Assembly (NCBI GenBank): GCA_963693285.1
Contig: OY848917.1
Coordinates: 10,478,192 to 10,542,191 of the forward strand
DNA length: 64,000 nt
Direction: 5' to 3'
DNA from: Xestospongia muta
Taxonomy: Eukaryota > Porifera > Demospongiae > Haplosclerida > Petrosiidae
The number at the start of each line of letters is the position of its first letter. The stretch's first letter is position 1. The notes under the pieces are model-generated. The model saw only the letters and a program-made list of their open reading frames with translations, did no database searches and was not told the DNA's origin. This document shows, in pieces, positions 1-12,300 of the stretch. The translations under genes were made by a program, and so were the position numbers.

Positions 1-349
1 TTTGATTGAAAATTACTACATTATCTATATTTTTTCTACAAATCTGTATGTTTATAACAAGAAACAGTCAAATTTTATGTTAGTAATAAATAAATCAGCA
101 GATTATGTAAACTGAGACTATTACATGGAAAATATAATGCTCTTGAATTGTTTAAAAAGCAAAGACTAAGATTTAGGAACTTGTGAAATGTATGCAAATT
201 ATTGTTAATATAATAATAATTTTACATTATTTTCTAAACAAAGTATTTTTGCAAACTTAATTTTATATTCAGTCTGTTTATGTTTTACTCTTGGTTTAAT
301 GTTTAGTTGTCTAATTTAGCAGTTGATGAATTTTTTGTAATTACAATAG

Positions 350-3300
350 GAAGAAGGATGTGTGGCTCTACATTATGCAAGTTTTTGTGGACATGCTGAT
401 GTTGTAGAAATATTACTCAATCATAATGCTGATATTAATGTTGTTACTAAGGTAATTCAGATCATGAGAATGAGTGTATTTTAATCTAATGTTTAAACTG
501 TGTAAAGAGATAGTATCTAGACTTCTACCATGCTATCCATTTATACAGTTAAATTATATATAAAGCTTTAAGAGTAGTTTGTTTAAAATTAGAGTATTTG
601 TTGTGATTGTTACTATTTTAAACTAATTGTAACATTGTTTAGATGAGTAATGTAATATTGTCTTGTATAATACATTTACAACAGTGTTAGTAGAGATAAT
701 TTACAATTATTATTGATATATTCTATTGGTTCACATTAATATGGTTATCATAATTTATTTAGATGGGATCTACTCCAGTTATGTTAGCTGCAAAAAAGGG
801 ATGCAAAGATGTTATTTTGACACTAACACAGAGAGGAGTCAATCTAGACCTTATTAATTCAGTAAGTCTTCTTGAAGATATATCAGATTATAAAGCCTGA
901 GCATCATTAAGAACCTACTTTGTTTACTATTGAAATCTCCTTTGTATTATAAACTACTCATAATTTTTAAATGTTTCCAAAAGAATTGTTAAAGAAATAT
1001 TAATTATTCAGTATTGCTTAAGTAATGTATTCTTGAAGTGTTCGTGTTTTTATTGGGTTTTTGTAAGTTTTTTTCTATTGGTATACTCTGTTAGTTGTGT
1101 GATTTGCCAGTTGATTTTTTGTTTTTACAATAGCATGGATGGACAGCTCTTCATTTTGCAAGTAATGAAGGACATGCTGATGTTGTAGAAATATTACTCA
1201 ACCATAATGCTGATATCAGTGTTGTTACTAAGGTAATTCAGATCAATGGAATGAGTGTATTTTTGTAATCTTTTAACTAAAGAGATAGTAACTATAGTAT
1301 GTCCGAGTTGAGAAGAGCCACCCTGACATGTAAATAACTTTGCCGTTTTACATGCTATCTGCATGAAACTTGCACCAATTGATTCAGCTTGCAAATGCGC
1401 ATTTTATATATAAAATTTGGCTGTCTAGTGCTACGAGAAAGTAGCAAACTAAAAAACTCCATACATTTTCAATGGCATACCTTCGTCATACTTTAAATTA
1501 CACACTTTCAAGGATTTAACGAATAACAATTTTCACCTCAAGAAGTCAGCCGTGTGTCACGAGGAAATTGAAAATTACAATTCTAATTACATGAACAAAT
1601 GTTCTATTATGACTATTATTTTTATAAAAAAAATAAAATAAAATAAAAAATACCTCACCTTACATTCCATGCATAAAACACCTTTTTTTTAATAAGGGGC
1701 TCTTCTCAACTCGGACATACTATAGATTTGTACATTCTATGGCTTAATTGACCAATCAGATTGCTCCATCTTTGGTGAATATATAAGTTATGCATCTCCT
1801 AAACATGTATATAAGTTACTACGCACTCTTTTTAACTAGATATAATGTTATTTAGATTAGTAATATACTATTATAGTCATGTATTACATTTACAACAGTG
1901 TTAATGGAGATAATTTACAATTGATTTGATATATCCTTCTGGTTCACATTAATTGGGTTATTGTAATATATTTAAAAAGGATTGACCTCAGTTATGTTAG
2001 CTGCAAAAAAGATATGCAAAGATATGATTTCAATACTAACGCGGAGAGGAGCCAATCTAGACCTTGTTAATGCAGTAAGTCTTCTTGAAGATATATCAGA
2101 TTATAAAGCCTGAGCATCATTAAGAACCTACTTTGTTTACTAATATAATCTCCTTTGTATTATAAACTACTCATAATTATTAATTGTTTCCAAAAGAATT
2201 GTTAAATAAATATTAATTTTTCATATTGCTTAAGCAATGTCCTCTAGAAGGGTTCGTGTTTTTATTGGGTTCTTGTATGCTTTTTTCTAAGGTATACTCT
2301 GTTAGTGGTGTAATTTGCCAGTTGATTTTTTGTCTTTTTAATAGGATGGATTGACAGCTCTTCATTTTGCAAGTAATGAAGGACATGCTGATGTTGTAGA
2401 AATATTACTCAACCATAATGCGTATATTAATGTTGTTACTAATGTAAATGAGATCACGAGAATGAATATATTTTACTCTAATCTTTAAACTGTCTAAAGA
2501 GATAGTAACTAGAATTCTACCATGCTATAATATAAATGACTAATCAAGTTGTTGCATTTATGGTGAATATATAAGTTATACACCTCTTTAAAAAGTGCAT
2601 AAGTTACTACACACCATTTTCTTAGGCTATGCTTTCCAATATTATAACAATCAATTTGATTGAAATTACTACATTATCAATAACTTTTCTACAAATCAGT
2701 ATGTTAATTACAAGAAACAGTTAAATTTTATGTTTGTAATAAATAAATCAGCAGATTATGTAAATTGAGACTATTGCATGGAGAATATAATGCTCTTGAA
2801 TTGTTTAAAAAGCAAAGACCAAGATTTGGGAACTTGTGAAATGTATACAAATTATTGTTAATATAATAATAATTTTACATTATTTTCTAAGCAAAGTATT
2901 CTTGCAAGCTTAATTTTTTTATTCAGTCTGTTTATGTTTTAATCTTGGTTTGTCTGAGCATCATTAGGAACCTACTTTGTTTACTATTAAAATCTCCTTT
3001 GTATTATAAACTACTTGTAATTTTTAATGTTTCTAAAAGAATTGTTAAAGAAATATTATTAAGCAATGTATTCTTGAAGGGTTTGTGCTTTTATTGGGTT
3101 CTTGTATGTTTTTTTCTATTGGTATACTCTGTTAGTGGTGTAAGTTGCCAGTTGATTTTTTGTTTTTTCAATAGGATGGATGGACAGCTCTTCATTTTGC
3201 AAGTATTGAAGGATATGCTGATGTTGTAGAAATATTACTCAACCATAATGCGTATATTAATGTTGTTACTACGGTAATTCAGATCATGAGAATGAGTGTA

Positions 3301-6300
3301 TTTTACCCTAATCCTTAAATTGTCTAAGGAGATAGTAACTAGAATTCTACTATGCTATAATATAAATGACTAATCAGATTGTTGCTGAATTTATGGTGAA
3401 TATATAAGTTATACACCTCTTAAAAAGGTGCATAAGTTACTATACACTGTTTTTCTTAGGCTATGCTTTCCAATATTATGACAATCAATTTGATTGAAAT
3501 TACTAAAAAGCAAAGACCAAGATTTAAATATTATCTATATGAATTCTGATGAAAAATTACAGTGGTAGTTTAGTATTTATATTGATGCCAATAAAGTAAA
3601 GAGTAGTTTGTTTAAAATTAGAGTATTTGTTGTGATTGTTACTATTTTAAACTAATTGTAACATTGTTTAGATAAGTAATGTAGTATTGTCTTGTATAAT
3701 ACATTTACAACAGTGTTAGTAGAGATAATTTACAATTATTATTGATATATTCTATTGGTTCACATTAATATGGTTATCATAATTTATTTAGATGGGATCT
3801 ACTCCAGTTATGTTAGCTGCAAAAAAGGGATGCAAAGATGTTATTTTGACACTAACACAGAGAGGAGCCAATCTAGACCTTGTTAATGCAGTAAGTCTTC
3901 TTGAAGATATATCAGATTATAAAGCCTGAGCATCATTAAGAACCTACTTTGTTTACTATTGAAATCTCCTTTGTATTATAAACTACTCGTAATTTTAAAT
4001 GTTTCTAAAAGAATTGTTAAAGAAATATTAATTATTCAGTATTGCTTAAGCAATGTATTCTTGAAGTGTTCGTGTTTTTATTGGGTTTTTGTATGTTTTT
4101 TTCTATTGGCATACTCTGTTAGTGGTGTAATTTGCCAGTTGATTTTTTGTTTTTTCAATAGGATGGATTGACACCTCTTCATTTTGCAAGTAATGAAGGA
4201 CATGCTGATGTTGTAGAAATATTACTCAACCATAATGCTGATATTAATGTTGTTACTAAGGTAATTCAGATCATGAGAATGAGTGTATTTTACCCTAATC
4301 CTTAAATTGTCTAAAGAGATAGTAACTAGAATTCTACTATGCTATAATATAAATGACTAATCAGATTGTTGCTGAATTTATGGTGAATATATAAGTTATA
4401 CACCTCTTAAAAAGGTGCATAAGTTACTATACACTGTTTTTCTTAGGCTATGCTTTCCAATATTATAATGATCAATTTGATTGAAATTACTAAAAAGCAA
4501 AGACCAAGATTTAAATATTATCTATATGAATTCTGATGAAAAATTACAGTGGTAGTTTAGTATTTATATTGATGTCAATAAAGTAAGATTTTTTAAGAGT
4601 AGTTTGTTTAAAATTAGAGTATTTGTTGTGATTGTTACTATTTTAAAGTAATTGTGACATTGTTTAGATGAGTAATGTAGTATTGTCTTGTATAATACAT
4701 TTACAACAGTGTTAGTAGAGATAATTTACAATTGTTATTGATATATTCTATTGGTTCACATTAATATGGTTATCATAATTTATTTAGATGGGATCTACTC
4801 CAGTTATGTTAGCTGCAAAAAAGGGATGCAAAGATGTTATTTTGACACTAACACAGAGAGGAGTCAATCTAGACCTTATTAATTCAGTAAGTCTTCTTGA
4901 AGATATATCAGATTATAAAGCCTGAGCATCATTAAGAACCTACTTTGTTTACTATTGAAATCTCCTTTGTATTATAAACTACTCATAATTATTAATTGTT
5001 TCCAAAAGAATTGTTAAATAAATATTAATTTTTCATATTGCTTAAGCAATGTATTCTTGAAGTGTTCGTGTTTTTATTGGGTTCTTGTATGCTTTTTTCT
5101 AAGGTATACTCTGTTAGTGGTGTAATTTGCCAGTTGATTTTTTGTTTTTTCAATAGGATGGATGGACAGCTCTTCATTTTGCAAGTAACAAAGGACATGC
5201 TGATGTTGTAGAAATATTACTCAACCATAATGCTGATATCAGTGTTGTTGATAAGGTAATTCAGATCAATGGAATGAGTGTATTTTTGTAATCTTTTAAC
5301 TAAAGAGATAGTAACTATAGTATGTCCGAGTTGAGAAGAGCCACCCTGACATGTAAATAACTTTGCCGTTTTACATGCTATCTGCATGGAACTTGCACCA
5401 ATTGATTCAGCTTGCAAATGCGCATTTTATATATAAAATTTGGCGCTCTAGTGCTACGAAAAAGTAGCAAACTAAAAAACTCCATACATTTTCAATGGCA
5501 TACCTTTGTCATACTTTAAATTACACACTTTCAAGGATTTAACGAATAACAATTTTCACCTCAAGAAGTCAGCCGTGTGTCACGAGGAAATTGAAAATTA
5601 CAATTCTAATTACATGAACAAATGTTCTATTATGACTATTATTTTTATAAAAAAAATAAAATAAAATAAAAAATACCTCACCTTACATTCCATGCATAAA
5701 ACACCTTTTTTTTAATAAGGGGCTCTTCTCAACTCGGACATACTATAGATTTGTACATTGTATGCCTTAATTGACCAATCAGATTGCTCCATCTTTGGTG
5801 AATATATAAGTTATGCATCTCCTAAACATGTATATAAGTTACTACGCACTCTTTTTAACTAGATATAATGTTATTTAGATTAGTAATATACTATTATAGT
5901 CATGTATTACATTTACAACAGTGTTAATGGAGATAATTTACAATTGATTTGATATATTCTTTTGGTTCACATTAATTGGGTTATTGTAATATATTTAGAA
6001 AGGATTGACCTCAGTTATGTTAGCTGCAAAAAAGGGATGCAAAAATATGATTTTTAATACTAACGCAAAGAGGAGCCAATCTAGACCTTGTTAATGCAGT
6101 AAGTCTTCTTGAAGATATATCAGATTATAAAGCCTGAGCATCATTAAGAACCTACTTTGTTTACTATTGAAATCTCCTTTGTATTATAAACTACTCATAA
6201 TTATTAATTGTTTCCAAAAGAATTGTTAAATAAAAAATAATTTTTCATATTGCTTAAGCAATGTATTCTTGAAGTGTTCGTGTTTTTATTGGGTTCTTGT

Positions 6301-9300
6301 ATGCTTTTTTCTATTGGTATACTCTGTTAGTGGTGTAATTTGCCAGTTGATTTTTTGTTTTTTCAATAGGATGGATGGACAGCTCTTCATTTTGCAAGTA
6401 ATGAAGGACATGCTAATGTTGTAGAAATATTACTCAACCATAATGCTGATATCAATGAGGTTGATAAGGTAATTCAGATCAATGGAATGAGTGTATTTTT
6501 CTAATCTTTTAACTAAAGAGGTAGTAACTAGGTTTGTACATTCTATGCCTTAATTGACCAATCATATTCCTCCATTTTTGGTGAATATATAAGTTATGCA
6601 TCTCATAAACATGTATATAAGTTACTATACACTCTTTTTTACTAGATATAATGTTATTTAGATTAGTAATATACTATTATAGTCATGTAATACATTTACA
6701 ACAGTGTTAATGGAGATAATTTACAATTGATTTGATATATCCTTCTGGTTCACATTAATTGGGTTATTGTAATATATTTAAAAAGTATTGACCTCAGTTA
6801 TGTTAGCTGCAAAAAAGATATGCAAAGATATGATTTTAATACTAACGCAAAGAGGAGCCAATCTAGACCTTGTTAATGCAGTAAGTCTTCTTGAAGATAT
6901 ATCAGATTATAAAGCCTGAGCATCATTAAGAACCTACTTTGTTTACTAATATAATCTCCTTTGTATTATAAACTACTCATAATTATTAATTGTTTCCAAA
7001 AGAATTGTTAAATAAATATTAATTATTCAGTATTGCTTAAGCAATGTATTCTTGAAGGGTTCGTGTTTTTATTGGGTTCTTGTATGCTTTTTTCCAAGGT
7101 ATACTCTGTTAGTGGTGTAATTTGCCAGTTGATTTTTTGTCTTTTTAATAGGATGGATTGACAGCTCTTCATTTTGCAAGTAATGAAGGACATGCTGATG
7201 TTGTAGAAATATTACTCAACCATAATGCGTATATTAATGTTGTTACTAAGGTAAATGAGATCACGAGAATGAATATATTTTACTCTAATCTTTAAACTGT
7301 CTAAAGAGATAGTAACTAGAATTCTACCATGCTATAATATAAATGACTAATCAAGTTGTTGCATTTATGGTGAATATATAAGTTATACACCTCTTTAAAA
7401 AGTGCATAAGTTACTACACACCATTTTCTTAGGCTATGCTTTCCAATATTATAACAATCAATTTGATTGAAATTACTACATTATCAATAACTTTTCTACA
7501 AATCAGTATGTTAATTACAAGAAACAGTTAAATTTTATGTTTGTAATAAATAAATCAGCAGATTATGTAAATTGAGACTATTGCATGGAGAATATAATGC
7601 TCTTGAATTGTTTAAAAAGCAAAGACCAAGATTTGGGAACTTGTGAAATGTATACAAATTATTGTTAATATAATAATAATTTTACATTATTTTCTAAGCA
7701 AAGTATTCTTGCAAGCTTAATTTTTTTATTCAGTCTGTTTATGTTTTACTCTTGGTTTGTCTGAGCATCATTAGGAACCTACTTTGTTTACTATTAAAAT
7801 CTCCTTTGTATTATAAACTACTTGTAATTTTAAATGTTTCTAAAAGAATTGTTAAAGAAATATTATTAAGCAATGTATTCTTGAAGGGTTTGTGCTTTTA
7901 TTGGGTTCTTGTATGTTTTTTTCTATTGGTATACTCTGTTAGTGGTGTAAGTTGCCAGTTGATTTTTATTTTTTTTCAATAGGATGGATGGACAGCTCTT
8001 CATTTTGCAAGTATTGAAGGATATGCTGATGTTGTAGAAATATTACTCAACCATAATGCGTATATTAATGTTGTTACTAAGGTAAATGAGATCACGAGAA
8101 TGAATATATTTTACTCTAATCTTTAAACTGTCTAAGGAGATAGTAACTAGAATTCTACCATGCTATAATATAAATGACTAATCAAGTTGTTGCATTTATG
8201 GTGAATATATAAGTTATACACCTCTTTAAAAAGTGCATAAGTTACTACACACCATTTTCTTAGGCTATGCTTTCCAATATTATAACAATCAATTTAATTG
8301 AAATTACTACATTATCAATAACTTTTCTACAAATCAGTATGTTAATTACAAGAAACAGTTAAATTTAATGTTTGTAATAAATAAATCAGCAGATTATGTG
8401 AATTGAGACTATTGCATGGAGAATATAATGCTCTTGAATTGCTTAAAAAGCAAAGACCAAGATTTGGGAACTTGTGAAATGTATACAAATTATTGTTAAT
8501 ATAATAATAATTTTACATTATTTTCTAAGCAAAGTATTCTTGCAAGCTTAATTTTTTTATTCAGTCTGTTTATGTTTTACTCTTGGTTTAATGTTTAGTT
8601 GTCTAATTTAGCAGTTGATGAATTTTTTGTAATTACAATAGGAAGAAGGATGTGTGGCTCTACATTATGCAAGTTTTTGTGGACATACTGATGTTGTAGA
8701 AATATTACTCAATCATAATGCTGATATTAATGTTGTTACTAAGGTGATTTCGATCATGAGAATGAGTGTATTTTACTCTAATGTTTAAACTGTGTAAAGA
8801 GATAGTAACTAGACTTCTACCATGCTATCCATTTATACAGTTAAATTATATATAAAGCTTTAAGAGTAGTTTGTTTAAAATTAGAGTATTTGTTGTGATT
8901 GTTACTATTTTAAACTAATTGTAACATTGTTTAGATGAATAATGTTCTATTATACTTGTATAATACATTTGCAACAGTTTTGCTAAAATTGCTGCATTAT
9001 ATATAAATTTACTATAAATCAGTAAATTTATTATAACAAACAGTTTAAAATTTATTTTCATAATGGATAAACTAAAGTTTATGCAAGTTAATACTTATTA
9101 TATACAGAAGATAATACTCTTGGAACAGTTAACAAGATTGAGATTTAAGTATAAAGTCGATGTATGCTAATGACAAGTTACAGTGGTAGTTTTGTATTTG
9201 TATTGATGACATTATAGTAAGAGTTTTGTTGAAAGTAGTTTCTATAAATAAGAGCATCCATTTTTAACTAGATATAATCTTGTCTCCATTTTTATGTACT

Positions 9301-12300
9301 AGTGTACTCATGTAATACATTGTAACAGAGATAATTTACAATTATTATGATATATTATCTTGGTTCACATTAATGTGTTTGTTTGAACATATTTAGGAGG
9401 GATATACTCCAGTTATGTTAGCTGCAAGAGAGGGACACAAAGATGTTGTTTTGACTCTAGCTCAGAGTGGAGGCAATCTGGACCTTGTTGATGCAGTAAG
9501 TATTTATGTGCATGTTAAGGAGCTAATGTAGACCTTGTTAATTCAATAAGCGTTCATGAGTATATTTTAGATTGTAAAACCTGTACTATTAAAGTCTACT
9601 TTGTATTCTAAATTATTAAGAACTTGTGAAAAGTGTCCAAATAATTGTTAAAATAGTAATAATAACTATTCTACAAATCAGTATGTTTATTACAACAAAC
9701 AGTTAAATTTATGTTTGTAATAAATAAATCATCAGATTATGTAAATTGAGACTATTGCATGGAGAATATAATGCTCTTGAATTGTTTAAAAAGCAAAGAC
9801 CAAGATTTAAGTATTAACTATATAAATTTTGATCACAAATTACAGTGGTAGTTTAGTATTTGCATTGATATAATAAAGTAAGATTTTTTAAGAGTAGTTT
9901 GTTTAAAATTAGAGTATTTTTTGTAATTATTACTTTTTTAAACTAATTGTAACATTGTTTAGATGAGTATTGTAGTATTTTCTTGTATAATACATTTACA
10001 ACAGTGTTAGTAGAGATAATTTACAATTGTTATTGATATATTCTATTGGTTCACATTAATATGGTTATCATAATTTATTTAGATGGGATCTACTCCAGTT
10101 ATGTTAGCTGCAAAAAAGGGATGCAAAGATGTTATTTTGACACTAACACAGAGAGGAGTCAATCTAGACCTTGTTAATGCAGTAAGTCTTCTTGAGGATA
10201 CATCACATTATAATGTCTGAGCATCATTAAGAACCTACTTTGTTTACTATTAGAATCTCCTTTGTATTATAAACTACTCGTAATGTTTAAATGTTTCTAA
10301 AAGAATTGTTAAAGAAATATTATTAAGCAATGTATTCTTGAAGGGTTCGTGCTTTTATTGGGTTCTTGTATGTTTTTTTCTATTGGCATACTCTGTTAGT
10401 GGTGTAATTTGCCAGTTGATTTTTTGTTTTTTCAATAGGATGGATGGACAGCTCTTCATTTTGCAAGTAACGAAGGACATGCTGATGTTGTAGAAATATT
10501 ACTCAACCATAATGCTGATATTAATGTTGTTACTAAGGTAATTCAGATCATGAGAATGAGTGTATTTTACCCCAATCCTTACATTGTCTAAAGAGATAGT
10601 AACTAGAATTCTACTATGCTATAATATAAATGACTAATCAGATTGTTGCATTTATGGTGAATATATAAGTTATACACCTTGTAAAAAGTGCTATACATTG
10701 TTTTTCTTAGGCTATACTTTCCAATGTTATAACAATCAATTTGATTGAAAATTACTACATTATCTATAATTTTTCTACAAATCTGTATGTTTATAACAAG
10801 AAACAGTCAAATTTTATGTTAGTAATAAATAAATCAGCAGATTATGTAAATTGAGACTATTGCATGGAAAATATAATGCTCTTGAATTGTTTAAAAAGCA
10901 AAGACTAAGATTTAGGAACTTGTGAAATGTATGCAAATTATTGTTAATATAATAATAATTTTACATTATTTTCTAAGCAAAGTATATTTGCAAGCTTAAT
11001 TTTATATTCAGTCTGTTTATGTTTTACTCTTGGTTTATTGTTTAGTTGTCTAATTTAGCAGTTGATGAATTTTTTGTAATTACAATAGGAAGAAGGATGT
11101 GTGGCTCTACATTATGCAAGTTTTTGTGGACATGCTGATGTTGTAGAAATATTACTCAATCATAATGCTGATATTAATGTTGTTACTAAGGTAATTCAGA
11201 TCATGAGAATGAGTGTATTTTACTCTAATGTTTAAACCGTGTGAAGAGATAGTAACTAGACTTCTACCATGCTATCCATTTATACAGTTAAATTATATAT
11301 AAAGCTTTAAGAGTAGTTTGTTTAAAATTAGAGTATTTGTTGTGATTGTTACTATTTTAAACTAATTGTAACATTGTTTAGATGAGTAATGTTCTATTGT
11401 ACTTGTATAATACATTTACAACAGTGTTAGTAGAGATAATTTACAATTGTTACTGATATATTCTATTGGTACACCTTAATATGGTTATCATAATTTATTT
11501 AGATGGGAGACACTCCAGTTAATTTAGCTGCAAGAAAGGGATGCAAAGATGTGATTTTAATACTAACACAGAGAGGAGCCAATCTAGACCTTGTTAATGC
11601 AGTAAGTCTTCTTGAGGATACATCACATTATAATGTCTGAGCATCATTAAGAACCTACTTTGTTTACTATTGGAATCTCCTTTGTATTATAAACTACTCG
11701 TAATTTTTAAATGTTTCTAAAAGAATTGTTAAAGAAATATTATTAAGCAATGTATTCTTGAAGGGTTTGTGTTTTTATTGGGTTATTGTATGTTTTAATT
11801 ATTGGTATACTCTGTTAGTGGTGTAATTTGCCAGTTGATTTTTTGTTTTTTCAATAGGATGGATGGACAGCTCTTCATTTTGCAAGTAACGAAGGACATG
11901 CTGATGTTGTAGAAATATTACTCAACCATAATGGTGATATTAATGTTGTTACTAAGGTAATTCAGATCATGAGAATGAGTGTATTTTACCCTAATCCTTA
12001 AATTGTCTAAAGAGATAGTAACTAGAATTCTACTATGCTATAATATAAATGTCTAATCAGATTGTTGCATTTATGGTGAATATATAAGTTATACACCTTT
12101 TAAAAAGGTGCATAAGTTACTATACACTGTTTTTCTTAGGCTATGCTTTCCAATATTATAACAATCAATTTGATTGAAATTACTAAAAAGCAAAGACATA
12201 GATTTAAATATTATCTATATGAATTCTGATGAAAAATTACAGTGGTAGTTTAGTATTTATATTGATGTCAATAAAGTAAGATTTTTTAAAAGTAGTTTGT

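Larger units (their letters stand above)
350..8743 (+). repeat. Ankyrin-exon array, segment 1 (16 exons)
   Basis: Exons on the + strand. Type E: 350-451, 8642-8743. Type A: 1134-1232, 2345-2443, 3175-3273, 4162-4260, 5157-5255, 6370-6468, 7152-7250, 7983-8081. Type B: 763-861, 3792-3890, 4788-4886. Degenerate B: 1976-2074, 5999-6098, 6782-6880. Type A starts [10 protein letters not shown] and contains [15 protein letters not shown], a textbook ankyrin helix pair. Type E starts [11 protein letters not shown] and has one extra codon. Type B starts [13 protein letters not shown] and is weaker. Acceptors are usually AATAG or TTTAG, donors GTAATT or GTAAGT. The stretches at 763-2443 and 4788-7250 share order and introns with offsets of about 4023 and 4807 bp, so they are earlier segmental duplicates. 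Confidence 0.85.

Noticed and set aside
1194..1394. Minus-strand 66-residue open frame (and its copy at 5217-5417)
   Set aside because: It overlaps an ankyrin exon antisense and the left end of a MITE. Its duplication is explained by array duplication.
2945..4171. Hydrophobic open frames such as 2945-3229, 3959-4171 and 7752-7982 (membrane-like)
   Set aside because: They are T-rich introns read through into type A exons in the wrong frame. No start context and no conservation of frame between units.
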